Positions 30,632-42,121 are shown, counted from the first letter of the stretch. The stretch is DNA of 64,000 nucleotides from Medakamo hakoo (GCA_026636295.1 CP089463.1:434001-498000); one strand, 5' to 3'. The notes: a model not told the origin generated them from the letters alone. A program made the numbers and translations.

Positions 30632-31205
30632 ATGCAGCAGCCGGGCCCGCCCCACGCCCCACCGCCGCCTCCCGGCCCGGCGGCGGGACACCAGGTGCGT
30701 GGAGGCGTCTTGAGCACGCGTGCCGAGTGAATGAACGACAAACCGCCGGCCAGCTCGTTCCGTTGTCTCCTGCTCCCCCACGCGCGCACCTGAACCTCTC
30801 TCCCCCCGTCCCCCCACCCCTCCATCCCCACAGCCCCCGCTCGATGAGGAAGCCGCCCAGGAAGCCGCCCTGCGGGCCAAGTACGGCGGCCTGATCCCCA
30901 AGAAAATCGGCCTGCCCAAAGACCACCGGTTCTTCGATTCCGCGGACTGGGCGCTGTCCAAGCAGCAGCAGCAACAGGCGGCGGCGGCGGCGGCGGCTCC
31001 GCGCCCGGCGGCCGTCCCGCTGGGCGCCCTGCCGCCCCGCTTGGCGCCGTCCCACGGCCCGGGCCCGGGCGCCCCTGCGGCGGGCGCTGGCATGCCGGCG
31101 TCTGTGCTCGCCCCTCCCAAGCTGGAGCCCGTGACCCGGCCGCGGCCCGGGCCCTCGCACCTGCACCCGCACCTGGGCGGTGGTGGGGGTGGGGGTGGGC
31201 ATTGA
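30632..31205 (+). CDS. ENSA: Endosulfine (ENSA/ARPP19/Igo-type phosphatase regulator)
   Basis: Exons 30632-30694 and 30834-31205 give 144 residues; donor CAG|GTGCGT, acceptor CCCACAG. After a Pro-rich start the endosulfine core runs EEAAQEAALRAKYGGL (residues 26-41), then PKKIGLPKDHRFF and FDSADW at 55-60. This is the plant-type form of the FDSGDY box whose serine (here Ser57) is phosphorylated by Greatwall/Rim15 kinases to turn the protein into an inhibitor of PP2A-B55. The C-terminal half is Gln, Ala and Pro-rich with no conserved motif. Exon 2 has no internal start, so the gene is easily missed. Cytosol. Tail-to-tail with the PP2C gene. Confidence 0.88.
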
Positions 31206-31351
31206 GTGGTTGTGCGAGAAAAAAAAAAATGACACATGAAACCCACACCCTTTACACACACGCACGCACACACGCACACACACCGGCAGCAGAACAAACC
31301 ACAGGACAGACTCGCGCACAACCCCCGCTCTGAACACTCTCAACTCAGGCA

Positions 31352-32725
31352 TCATCCTGCCTCGCCGCCCCGGCTCACCCGGCCCAGCGGCCCGTCCGCC
31401 GACGGCGTGGCCGGCCGCGGCGGGCCCATGGAGATGCGGGCGGTGGCGGCGGCGGCAGCGGCGGCAGCGGCCGCCACGGGGTCCACCTCGCCGTCCGCGC
31501 CCGCCGCCACGGCAAACGGGTCCGGCCCGCCCGGCACGCCGTCGAAGCAGAGGATGAGGGCGGTGATGTCGTCCGTGCGCGTCTCGTTGGCCAGCCAGCG
31601 GCGGTACGCCTCGACGACGAGGGCCAGGGCCGCGGCCTGGGGGTCGGACGCCCGGGCCGCCACGAAGTCGACGGCTTCCTGGTTGCCGATGAATTCCCAC
31701 ACGCCGTCCGACGCCAGGATCAAAAACTTGTCGGCGGGCGTCAGGCCGCGGACGCGCACCTCGGCGTCCGGGATGACGCCGATGCGCTCGGCGGCCGCGT
31801 CGCCGATGCTCCGCGTGAACGCGGTGCCCGGGTACAGCGCGTCCGGCATCCACAGGCGCGGCGGGTCGGCGGAGTCGGTGTCCTCGTCCGTCCAGCACGG
31901 CGTGGTCGGGTCCTTCAGGCCTTCCATCTGGTCGAGGGTGAGGACGCGCGCGCCCGCCCTCAACACCCGCTCGTACTCGTCCTTGCGGAAGGGGGTGTGG
32001 TCCCACGACATGGCGACGGCGTCTATGGGACCGGACGGCGCGTGGCGGGAGGCTGAGGTGGACAGACCGGCCGCCGACTCGGACCGGGCCGTCCCCAAGA
32101 CCGCGCGCGAGTCGCCCACGTTGCCGACGTACAGGCGCCGCCCCCTGACCAGCGCCACCAGGGCCGTCGTCCCGCTCATGGAGTCGTCTATGCCACTCCG
32201 GTGCAGCTGGGCGTTGACGGCGCCGGACGCGTCGCGCAGCGCCAGCTCCGGCGCCGCCTTGAACAGGGCGTCCGCCACCAGCGCGGGCGGCAGCGCGGCC
32301 ATCGCAAACTGCGCGGCCGCCGCGCCCGTGGACCCGTGCCCGTCAAAGACGGCGGCCAACAGGGAGTCGGCGTCGCCATTGAACGACGCGTGCGCGCACA
32401 CGGCGTCCTGGTTCGGCTTGTCCGGCGCTTCCGGGTAGTAGCCGCGGAGGGACGCGAAAGCGTACCGCACCGAAAACCCGGACCCGGGCAGGTGCAGGCT
32501 TTGCGTCCCGCGCGAGGACAGCAGGCGCGCCCGGAACTCTGCGGGCGTGAGGGGGCCGTCCGCAGACGACGGCAGGAGGTGGGCGAGCGAGTCCGGGATG
32601 TCGAATGGGTTGGGCCCGTCAGCGTCGGCCTTGCCGTCGGCGCGGCGGCGGCCGCGGGTCGGGAGGCGGGCCAGGGCGCCGCCTGGGCCGCCGCCGCCCG
32701 TGGGTGCGGAGGGGGCGCAGCCCAT
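31352..32725 (-). CDS. PP2C (PPM) Ser/Thr phosphatase with N-myristoylation signal
   Basis: Single exon, 457 residues. MGCAPS at the N-terminus is a strong N-myristoyl/palmitoyl site, so plasma-membrane or endomembrane attachment is likely. PP2C motifs in order: PNQDAV, VFDGHGSTG (metal-binding Asp), MSGTTALVALV, VGNVGDSRAVL, SIGDAAAERIG, LASDGVWEFIGNQEAVDF and TDDITALIL. All metal-ligand aspartates expected for Mn/Mg-dependent catalysis appear intact. An insert rich in Ser/Ala follows DSRAVL. A low-complexity Ala tail follows the domain. Plant PP2Cs with this MGCxxS start are clade-E-like; I infer this only loosely. It is tail-to-tail with endosulfine (146 bp). Confidence 0.9.
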   Translation of the reverse strand: MGCAPSAPTGGGGPGGALARLPTRGRRRADGKADADGPNPFDIPDSLAHLLPSSADGPLTPAEFRARLLSSRGTQSLHLPGSGFSVRYAFASLRGYYPEAPDKPNQDAVCAHASFNGDADSLLAAVFDGHGSTGAAAAQFAMAALPPALVADALFKAAPELALRDASGAVNAQLHRSGIDDSMSGTTALVALVRGRRLYVGNVGDSRAVLGTARSESAAGLSTSASRHAPSGPIDAVAMSWDHTPFRKDEYERVLRAGARVLTLDQMEGLKDPTTPCWTDEDTDSADPPRLWMPDALYPGTAFTRSIGDAAAERIGVIPDAEVRVRGLTPADKFLILASDGVWEFIGNQEAVDFVAARASDPQAAALALVVEAYRRWLANETRTDDITALILCFDGVPGGPDPFAVAAGADGEVDPVAAAAAAAAAATARISMGPPRPATPSADGPLGRVSRGGEAG

Positions 32726-33505
32726 GGTTCCAAGGGATGGTGGGGAGAGTCACTCGGCCGCGCTGGCGGGCCTGCCTCCCTCTCTCTCTCTCTCCCGTCT
32801 TCCAGGCAGGGGAGGGTTGGCCGAAGCGATGGGCGCGGCACCGCGAAGAAAAGCAAAACGCGTTCCGGCACACACGCAGCACGCTGTCTCGCGCAGTGCG
32901 CTGCGCCTGCCGCGTGCCCGGCACACGCCTTGTCAGCGCGTGCCGGAGCGGAAAGGGGGTGCGTGCGCCACCTCGATGGCGAGGCGGAGAGAGGGGCCCG
33001 GCGGTGTGCGTGAGGGCGGCGGCAAGTCGGTTTCTCTCTCGTGCGTCGGCGTCCACGGCGCCCGGCGACCAGGCCTGCGTCACGCGGGCACGAGCACGGG
33101 AGCTTGTGCTCACGGATGGGGTAGCGTGCGTGTGGAAGCGGGCGGCCGCCTGCTCGCGCGGGCACGCCCCTCTTTCGGTTTGTGCGAGTGAGACGGCCCG
33201 CCGACCTGGCAACCAAGACGAGAGAAAACGGCGACCCCGCCCCTCTCTCTCTCTGTTGTTTTCGCCCGTCCCGCCCCGGCCTTCCAAACCGCGCGCGCGC
33301 TTCCCGCCAGCTTGTATACGTCAAGCCGAGAGACTGTCCGCCCGCGAAACGTTTTTGCTTTTTTGGTTTTGGTCTCTCACAACACACACCACCACCGACC
33401 GTCCCCGCTCCCCCACCCCCTCTCAGAAAAAAACAGCAGATGAAAACAAAAAACAAACGCCCGCCCCGGCAGCCGGATCCGACGCCCGCCAGAGCGACCG
33501 CCAGC
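32726..33505. other. 780-bp gene-free stretch between PP2C and eL42
   Basis: Longest gene-free stretch of the window. It should hold the PP2C promoter and leader (right of 32725) and the eL42 3'UTR (left of 33506). On the + strand a CT-rich tract ending TCTTCCAG at 32785-32811 mimics a 3' splice site but no matching + strand coding frame exists. AT content rises from 33320 to 33460. Frames on both strands here are short, Arg/Ala-rich and motif-free. No tRNA- or snRNA-like element recognised. Confidence 0.5.
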
Positions 33506-34505
33506 TCAGTACGCCGCGTTTTTGTTCTTCTTTTCTCCTCCGATCTCAAAGTGCTTGCAACGCTTGATCGCCTTCATGCACACGGCCTTGCACGACTGGC
33601 ACTGCAGGCGCAGCACAATCTTCTTCGTCGTCTTGGCTTTCTTGTGGAAGACGGGCTTGGTCTGGCCGCCGTACCCGGACTGCTTGCGGTCGTACCGGCG
33701 CTTGCCCTGGGCGAAGAGCGAGGCCTTGCCCGTCTTGTACTGCGTCACCTTGTGCGGCTGGTGCTTGCCGCAGGCCTTGCCCTTGCAAAAGGCCTTCTTG
33801 GTCTTGGGGATGTTGACCTGTGGGGTGGGGGAAGGATGGAGGCGGTGAGTGCAGGTTGGGAAGGGCGCCGAATCGTGGTCGCGGCTCCCTTCACTTCGCC
33901 CGGCGGCCGAGCGTAGCGCGTCGCAAGCGGACAACAAAGCTGCCGCAGTGTGCAGACAGTCGTTCAGCACCCGGCCGGCTTGGTCGCGTGGGAAGGCAAG
34001 GCCCAGGCCGTGCCACGGCGGCGCCAAACGCAGGCCCTGCTGCCGCCGGCGCGCGCACGGCCCCGCTTCGGCCGCCGCCACGCCCACAAACTGCGTGCGA
34101 CAACGCCGGCCTGCCCGTTCGGATTGACGCGCAAGGGCTGGAACCCCAGTCGCGCCTGGCCGCGTGCGGTGGCGTGAGGCAGATGCCCCGCGCAGCCGAG
34201 AGTGGCGGCGCTCGGATCGGGCCGGCACTCGGGCGGCGACGGCCGCGTCGTCAGACCGGCCGTCGGCCGACGGCGGCGACTGGTGCTGATCCTTCCACTG
34301 CGCCCAGACGACGGGTCCGATACCCGGGCATCACACGAGCGGAGAGGAGGAGGCGGAGCGTCCCTGCGCGAGGTGAACGGCAGCCCGGCCGGTCGCGCCC
34401 GCCGCGCGCCGCCGTGGCAGCAGCCCAGGCCGCCTTGCCGCCGTGCGGCCAAGCCTCGCCGAGCACTCCCCGTGGAGGGGTGTCGTGGAGAGGTCTACTC
34501 ACCAT
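33506..34505 (-). CDS. RPL44: 60S ribosomal protein eL42 (RPL36A/RPL44)
   Basis: Exon 1 is the ATG alone (34505-34503); donor ATG|GTGAGT. After a 685-bp intron, exon 2 (33817-33506) supplies 103 residues starting [19 protein letters not shown]. The 104-residue product matches eL42 almost throughout: [33 protein letters not shown], the second cysteine pair LQCQSCK and the C-terminal [13 protein letters not shown]. The two CxxC-like pairs bind zinc. Pro56 in QTKPVFH is the residue whose change to Gln gives cycloheximide resistance in yeasts; it is Pro here. eL42 sits at the ribosomal E site. Head-to-head with TFIIB. Confidence 0.95.
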
Positions 34506-34793
34506 GGCTGCTGCTGCTGCTGCTTCTCTCTACGCCGCCAACGGGGCTGTCAGAGGGAAAAAAATGTGAGTGAAGAGAGAGCTTTCTTTTTGGCCTGCAC
34601 TCCCACACTCGTCACAGCTGAGTTGTTGCGCTGGCACACAGGTGAACGGGCCGTTTCGCGCCCGCGGCCCAAGAGTGGCTGCCGCCCGGACTCCCCCGCT
34701 GCACACCACACGGCAGGCACCCCGTTGGCCGCTCCCGGCCTGGCGGGCGTGGCCTTCTCTTCGTCGGGTGCCCAGACACTCAGCCGCGCGACA

Positions 34794-36120
34794 ATGCAGG
34801 ACTCCACCCGCCTCAAATACTCGCGCACCTGCCCGGACTGTGGGGGCGCCGACTTTGTGGAGGACCATGCGGCTGGGGATCTCATCTGCACCGTGCGTTT
34901 TGGGGAAGAAAGAACGACCGGGGCGCCGGCAGTGACGTCGTCGTCATGTTTTCTCGTCTGGGCGTGTCGGTTTCGGCCCAAAACCGTCTCTCGCTCCTCT
35001 CACACATCCCGCCACCCTCTCTTCTTTTTGACACAGGGCTGCGGCCTGGTCGTGGAAGCGCACGCTATCGACGAGCGGTCCGAATGGCGGACGTTTGGCG
35101 ACGGGGTGAGTGCTTGGGCGGCGGTGTGGCGGGCCGCATGCGTTTCGCCCACCTCTCCTCCCGTCTCGCCCACCTCGCACACCCACTCCCATCCACCCCG
35201 CCGCCCTGGACACCCAGGACAAGGACCCGGCCGACCCCTCCCGCGTCGGCGGCCCCACCAACCCGCTCCTCAAAGACGGCCTGACCACCGTCATCGGCGG
35301 CGGTCCAGGCGCGGCGGGCGCGCTGGCCAACGCCCTGCGCCGCACGGCCGGCCGGGCCGGCGGCAATGAAGACAAGGCCCTGCTGGCCGCCTTCCGCGCC
35401 ATTGGGCGGCTGGCCGACGCCCTCGGCCTTGTCAGGGGCGTGCGCGACCGCGCGTGCGAGCTGTACAAGGAGGTGAACGAGGGCGGCAAGCTGCGGGGCC
35501 GGGGGCAGGCGGCCGTGTCCGCGGCCGTCATCTACGTCGCGTGCCGCCAGGAAGGCCACCCGCGCTCCTTCAAAGAGATTTGTGAGGCCTGCCCGCCCGG
35601 GTCCGTCGACAAGCGGGACGTGGGGCGGGCGTACAAAGCCCTGGTCCGCGAGCTGGAAGCCGCGGTGGAGAAGGGTGGCGGCAGTGCGGCCGCGTCGACG
35701 TCTGGTGGGGCGGGCAAGGCGTCGGTCGTCGGGCCCGTCGCCGTCGTGTCGGCCGCCCACCTCGCCCGCCGCTTTTGCTCCCGCCTGGGCTTGCCGCCCT
35801 CCGTCGCCAAGGCCGCCGAAGACATGGCGGAAGCCGCCTGCCCGCGCGACGGCGTGCGGCCCGGCAACGTCGTCAAGCCGTGGGACGGGCAGTCGCCGCT
35901 GTCGCAGGCCGCGGCCATCATCCTCGCGATCACGCGCCTGCCGGCCTGCCCGGGCGACGCGGCGCCCATCCCGCCCGACATCGCTGGCATCGCCGGCGTC
36001 ACGGACGCCACCATGCGCGTGGCGGCCCGCAACATGTGGCCGAGCCTGCACGAGCTGGTGCCGGGCTCGTACGCGAGCGCGGGCGAGGTGCGGGCGCTGA
36101 TGGAAGCGGGCGTGCCTTAG
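34794..36120 (+). CDS. TFIIB: Transcription initiation factor TFIIB
   Basis: Exons 34794-34892, 35037-35105 and 35218-36120 give 356 residues, all phase 0 with GT-AG. Zinc ribbon: CPDCGGADFVEDHAAGDLIC at residues 13-32 joined across the first intron to GCGLVVE. The B-reader/linker follows: IDERSEWRTFGDG, then, after intron 2, DPSRVGGPTNPLL. Two cyclin folds come next, the first with RACELYKEV and AVSAAVIYVACRQEG, the second with RRFCSRLGLP and AAAIILAITRL, ending MRVAARNMWPSLHELVPGSY. TFIIB bridges TBP-bound promoters and RNA polymerase II. An Ala/Gly/Ser-rich linker separates the two cyclin repeats. Nuclear. The split of the zinc ribbon by an intron is noteworthy but conserved cysteines are all present. 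Confidence 0.95.
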
Positions 36121-36245
36121 AGGACAGAGGGAGGGAGGGGGGGGGGGGGGGACGGGGGCGCGGAGAGGGCAGGGCGGTGTGTGTGTGTGTTAGCTTGCTG
36201 TGCTTCGTTGTATTTCTTCTACACTGGGACCCCCCACCCACCCCA

Positions 36246-37341
36246 TCAAAACCCAAAGCGGGCGCACCCCCACACCTGGTCCGCGAGCGCCCGGCGCAGC
36301 TTGCGCGCGTCCGCGGCGGCGTTGGCCGCGTCGGCGCGCGCGGCCAGGGCGGGCGGCGGCGGCAGCGACCCCGGCTTGGACGGCGGGCCCGCCAGGGCTT
36401 CGGGCGGCACACGCACGCCGCGCAGCTGTTCCAGGGCGGCAGCCGCCTCCTTCTCCGCGCCGGCCGCTTGGCGCTCCAGGGCCCGCAACCCCGACGCGGC
36501 GGTCGCCATCCCGGCGCGCGCCCGCTCGTACTCCGCGATCGCCGCGTCCGCCCGGGCGCCCGCCTTTTCCGCCGAGGCGCGGACGTTGGCCACGACGTCC
36601 GCTGCTGCGGCCGCGCGCGACAGGGCGGCGCGCGTCCGCGCCTCCTCGGACACCAGCCGGCCGAGCGTGGCGGCCCAGACCGCGCGGCGGGTGAGGGGCA
36701 GCGCCAGGACGAGGGCCGCGCCCGCCGCGATGGACGACGCGGTCGGGTGGTCGGCGGCGTACGTGATGCCGGCTGTTGTGGTGGGGGGTGTGCGTTGGGG
36801 GGGCGGGGCGTGAGCGTGGGCGCGGCGGCCGGCCGGATGGAGGCGGGTGGATGGGACGAGGTTGGGGGCCAGCGCCCCGGCGACAAAAACGAATGGCGCG
36901 CCCCCCCTCACCTTTCAACCGGTCAAACAGGGCGCTCTCCGCCGCGCCCGCGTGCGCGGCGCCCGTCTCCACGAAGCGGTGTGCCCGGTCCGCGGCGGCG
37001 GACGCGCCTTTACGCAAGGCGGTCACGCCGTGGGCGACGCTGTCGGTCGCCGCACCGGTCGACGCGTCGGCCGCGCGGCCCACTGCCGACAGTGCGTCCG
37101 CCAGCTTGGCCCGGGTGTCCAGACAAAACTCGCAGTCTGTTTCAGGCAGGACGTCGTCCAGGAAAGTGCGTCGGCGGGCGGGTAAAGGCGGGGCGGGCGG
37201 GGCGGCCGCGGCGTCGCCCGTGTCAAACGGCGGCGGGGTCGTGGGCGGTGCGGGGGGAGCGATCGGTTCGGCGACGCGCTTGCGCGGCGGCGGCTTGTCG
37301 TCGCCGCCGCCGGCGGCTTCGTAGGTGAAGGCAGGCTCCAT
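36246..37341 (-). CDS. Coiled-coil, single-TM protein resembling plant RHIP1
   Basis: Exons 37341-36912 and 36772-36246 give 318 residues; donor G|GTGAGG, acceptor ACAACAG, splitting an Ala codon. The N-terminal part includes a Pro-rich stretch and the block TFLDDVLPETDCEFCLDT; helical Ala-rich segment follows. Exon 2 starts GITYAADHPTASSIAAGA with one hydrophobic segment (about residues 157-170), then TLGRLVSEEARTRAAL and a long coiled coil. The TM-then-RxxVSEE-coiled-coil pattern recalls plant RHIP1 (RGS1-HXK1-interacting protein), my best guess only. The C-terminus could instead splice at GACCAG|GTGTGG near 36285 into an unseen exon. Tail-to-tail with TFIIB. Confidence 0.6.
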
Positions 37342-37550
37342 CCGGGCGGGCGCGCTGCGCGGGCGGGCAGGGACGAGGAGTGTGGGGCCCGGGCGCGGAA
37401 TGAAAGTTAGTGTGGAGCGCGCACACCCAGTGCCTTGGGCTTGCGTTTCTCCATCAATCCCATGGCTCCACCCCCCGCCACTCCCCCTCTTGTTTTAAGT
37501 AGTGTCCGCGCTTAGTTTTGCAAGTTAGGTAGTAGTACAGCCCCTTCTCC

Positions 37551-40500
37551 TCACGCCGCCTCCTTGTCGCCCGACCCTTTCTTCCCGCCACCACCCCAAA
37601 AACGCGACAGCACCGAGTTGTGCTGCGGCGCCGCGCCACTCCCGCCACCCGCACTCCCGCTCCCCCCACCGCCCCACCCACCGCCCGCAACAGGCGAGCC
37701 CACGGACGCGGCCGCCACGTCCGCCGCCACACGAGCCAAGGAAGACACGATGTCGCCAAAGGACGGGCGCAAGGCCGGCTCCGGGTCCGTGCAGGCTTTG
37801 ATGAGCGCGGCCACCGCGGGCGGCGCGTCCGTCCCCGCCGGCAGGCCCGGCCGCAGCTGGTCCGCCGCGACGGCTTGGGCGACCTGGACGGGCGTCAGCA
37901 GCGCGTCCGCGTACGGCAGGGCCTGGGCCATGATTTCGGCCAGCAGCACGCCGTAGCTCCACACATCCGACGGCGGGCCGTAGACCTCGTGCCGGAACGC
38001 CTCCGGGCTCATGTACTGATACGTCCCCGTCTCGCCTGTGAGGGTCGCCTCATCGCCCGGGCGCAGCCAGCGCGCCAGGCCAAAGTCGGCGATGCGGGGT
38101 TGGCCGCCGCCGTCGATGAGGACGTTGGACGGCTTGAGGTCGCGGTGGAGCAGGGGAGGGTCGGCGCCCGACAGGGCGGCCATGCCGCGGGCGACGCCGA
38201 GCGCCATGCGCAGGCGGGCGGGGAGCGACCGGCGCGGGGCGGGCGAGCCGACGATGCCAGACCCGGCGCCGCTGGAGCCGTGCAACCAGGTTTTGAGGGA
38301 GCCGCCCGGCATGAATTCAGACAGGATCAGGCAAGCGTCGGGCGGCTGCAGCGCCGCGCCCAGGAAGGGCAGCACGTTGGGGTGGCGCACAGACGACAGC
38401 GCCTCCACCTCGCGCAAGAAGCAGGACGCCTCGGACGGGCTGGCCACGCGCACGGCCTTGGACGCGACGTCCGCGCCGCGGTAGGTCGACCGGTGCGTCG
38501 CGCCAAACGCGCCCTCGCCCAGTTTGGCGCCTGTCACGACGGCGGCCGGGTCGACCAGCCACCCCGTCCGCGCGGCTTCGGCGCGGAGGGCGTCCCAGCG
38601 CGCGCCGCGCTGCGGGCCGGCCAGGTTGCCGGCCGCGGCGGCGGCGGCGGCGAGGAGGCGGGTGACGGCCGGGCCGGGCGGCGGCCGCCACGCGCCGCCT
38701 GCGCCGCCCTCGCCGCGTGGGGAGGCCAGCGTGGCGACGGCGACGGCAGCGGCCTTGCGGGCGGCCGCTTCCGACCCCGCGGCCGCTGCGGCGGCCAGGG
38801 CCTCGTCCCGCGCCCTGGCCAAGTCGCTTTCGCGGGCGAGCGCGCGCTGCAGGTCGGCCATCGCATCGTCACGGGCCGCCATCGCGGCGGCCGCACGAGC
38901 TTCCGCGGCCGCCGCGTCGGCTTTGGCAGCCGACGCAGCCGCGCGGGCGGCAGCCGCGTCCGCACGCAAAGCCGCGGCCGCGTCGGCGCCCGCGGCCGCC
39001 GCGTCGGCGCGCGCGCGCTCGGCCGCCGCCCGTCCCGCCTCGCGCAGTTCCGCCTCGGCGGCATCGGCGCGAGCCCGTTCTTTCGCGGCGGCCGTGGTGG
39101 CGGCCGCTGCGTCGCGGCGGGCCGCGTCCAAGTCGGCCTCCAGGCCGGCGACGCGGGCGAAGGCGGCCGCCTCGGCCGCCGCCTGGCGCCGCGCGGCCTC
39201 GCCCACCAACCCTTGCGCCGCGCTCGTCCCGCCCTCCACGGCCGCGACCGCGCGGGCGGCCGCCGCTTCGGCTTCGGCCAGGGCGGCTTCCGCGGCCGTG
39301 CGGGCGGCCGTGTCCCGGGCGGCGGCAGCTTTGGCGGAGGCTTCCCGGGCCAGGGCGTCGGCCGCCTCGGCGCGCGCGTCCTCGGCCGCGGCCTCGGCCA
39401 GGGCCGCCACCTCTTCCGCGTCGGCCGCCCGGGCGTTGGCCGCGGCCACACGCTTGTCGGCGGCGTCGCGGGCAGACCGCGCCGCTTCCTCAGCGGCGAC
39501 GCGGTCCGCCAGGGCAGCAGCCGCGCGGGCTTCGGCCGCCGCCACCGCTTCGGCCGCGCCGGCCTTTGCGGCCGCGGCTTCTTTCCGCGCCGCCGCGGCC
39601 GCCGCGCGCTCGCCCGCCAGCTCGGCCTCCAGGGCATCACGCCGGGCCGCCGCTTCCGCCAGGCCAGCGCCCGCTTCCTGGCCACGAGCCGTCGCGTCGC
39701 TGACGGCGGCTTCCGCGGCAGCCGCACGTTTCAGCGCGGTGGCGGTCTCGTCCTTGGCCGCGTCCCGTTCCTTGGCGGCTTGCCTGGCTGCGGCTTCGGC
39801 GGGGGCCAGCCGGGATTCGGCAGCCGCTGCTGCTGCCTTGGCCGCGGCGGCCGCGGCCTTGGCGCTGACGAGTTCCCCGTCCAGGGACGCCGCGCGGTCG
39901 GCCGCAACGGCCGCCGCCCTGCGCGCGGCAGCCAGCTCGGCCGCGGCTTCACGCGCCGCCGCGTCCGCGGCCGTGGTCGCCGCTTCCAGCCGAGTCGCCA
40001 AGTCCGCGCGCTCGGTTTCCAGGGCGGCCAGCCGGTCGCGGGCCGTGGCAGCCGCTTCTTCGGCGGCGACCAGGCCGGCCTCCAGCTCGGCCGCCCGTTG
40101 CGCGGCACCGTCCGCCCGCTGCCCGGCGGCCGCCGCATCCGCCCGCGCCGCGTCGACGGCGGCCCGTGCTTCCGTGGCTTGCGTCTCCGCTTCGGCCAGG
40201 GCATTGCGGGCGGCGGCAGCGGTGGAGCGGGCGGCAGCCGCGTCGGCGTCGGCCGCCGCGGCGCGCTTGGCGGCCGCGGCCGCTTCTTCCTGGGCAGCCC
40301 GCACGGCCTGCGCCGCGTCCGCGCCGGCCTTGTCCTTCGTCGCCAGCGAGGCCACAAGGGACGCGACTTTGCCTTCCAGGGCGGCGACCTGGGCGCGGCT
40401 GGCCGCAGCCGCCGCGTCGCCCGCTTCGGCCGCCCGGCGTTCGGCGTCGGCCGCGCGCGCGGCGGCCGCAGTGCAGTCCGCCCGGGCCAGGCGCAGTTCG

Positions 40501-42068
40501 GCCTCCAACCGGGAGACGGCCTCGGCATTTTCAGCCGACTCGCGCGGGCTGAGCAGGTTGGGCGTGGCGGCCGCGGACAGCGCGGCAGCGGCGCGTTCGC
40601 GAGCGGCTTGTTCGGCCCTCTCCGCCGCAGCCAGGCGGGCGGCCAGGGAACTCGCCTCCGCTTCGGCCGCGGCCTTGTCCGCGACGGCGGCCGCCAGGCC
40701 GGCCGTGGCCGCCGCCAAAGCCGTCGCTATGGCGTCCGCCTCCGCGTCGAACCGCACTTTCGCGGATGACGCGTCTTCCGCACGGGCGGCTGCGACGGCG
40801 GCGGCGGCCGCGTCTTTGGCAGAGGACACCGCGTCGTCTCGTTCCGCGCGCGCGCGCGCCGCGTCCGCTCGCGCCTCGGCCAGCTGGGCCGCCAGGCCGT
40901 CGCCGCCCGCAGACGCGGCGGCCAAAGCCGCCTCTGCACGAGCTGCTCTGTCGGCAGCCACGGCGCGGTCGTGGGCCAGGGTAGCAGCCCGGGCCCGGGT
41001 CTCGGCTTCCGCTTTTTCAGCGCCGGCCAAGCGGTGGGCGAGCGACTTTGCGTCCGCCAGCGCTGCCGCCGCTTCCTCCCGTGCCGCGTCGGCGGCGCGG
41101 CGGGCGTCGGCCAGGGCGCCCTCCATCGCCGCTGCAGCAGCCGCGGCCGCTTCTCCAGCCGTCGGACCCGCCGTCGCGGCCGCGGCGGCGGCAGCGCCGG
41201 CCGCGGCGGCCTCGGCGCGCGCGGCGTCTCGCTCCACCCGCGCCTGGTCGGCTTCGGCACGGACAGCCGCCAGCTGGGACCGCAGGGCTTCGACGGCGGC
41301 TGGACCGGACGACCCAGACGCCGCCGCCGCTTCCAGCTTGGCGACCGCGTCGTCGGCAGTCTTGCGGGCCGCGGCCTCGGCCGCGGCCGCTTTGGCCGCT
41401 TTGCTCTCTGCCACTGCCGCCCGCCCTTCGGCGGCAGTCAAGTCTTTTTCCACGGCTTCCCGCTCGCGGGCCGCCGCTGTTTTAGCGTCGGCCCGCGCGG
41501 CGATGAGAGCGGCGTTCAGGGCGTCAATTTTACGCTCGGCAGCTTCGGCGGCAGCAGCCGCGGCCGCGGCGGCAGCGCGCGCGTCCTCGACCTCTTTCCG
41601 CGCGGCCGACGCGTCGTGCGAGGACCGCCGTTTTTCAAGGGCGTGTGGCGTTACGGCGGGTGTGAGGGGCTTGGCCGCCGCTTGGGCGGCTGCCCGCTCC
41701 GCGGCCGCAGCGCGTGCTTCGGCCGCTTCGCGTGCCGCGACCTCGCGCGCGGCCGTGGCCAGCGCCGCGTCCCGCTCGCCTGCGGCTTCGGCGGCGACGC
41801 GCACCGCGTCGGCCAAGCCAACAGCAGACCCGTCCATGGCGGACGCGGCCGCGTCGCGGGCAGCCAAGGCGGCAGCAGCAGCGGCCCGGGCTTCGGCCGC
41901 GTCCTCGCGCGCGGCTTTGAGCGCGTTGCGGAGGCCGACGGCCGCGTTGGCCAGGGCGTCGGCTTCGTCGCGCAGGGCCACATTGACGCCCGTGATGGCC
42001 GCCACTTTGGTCTGGAATTCTTCCATGCTGTTTTTTGGGGGTGGGGCGGGGCGGCGAAAAAAAAAGCA

Positions 42069-42121
<53 letters not shown>

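Noticed and set aside
32605-33567. + strand open frame across the PP2C start and the eL42 stop
   Set aside because: Crosses two well-supported genes, low-complexity, no motif.
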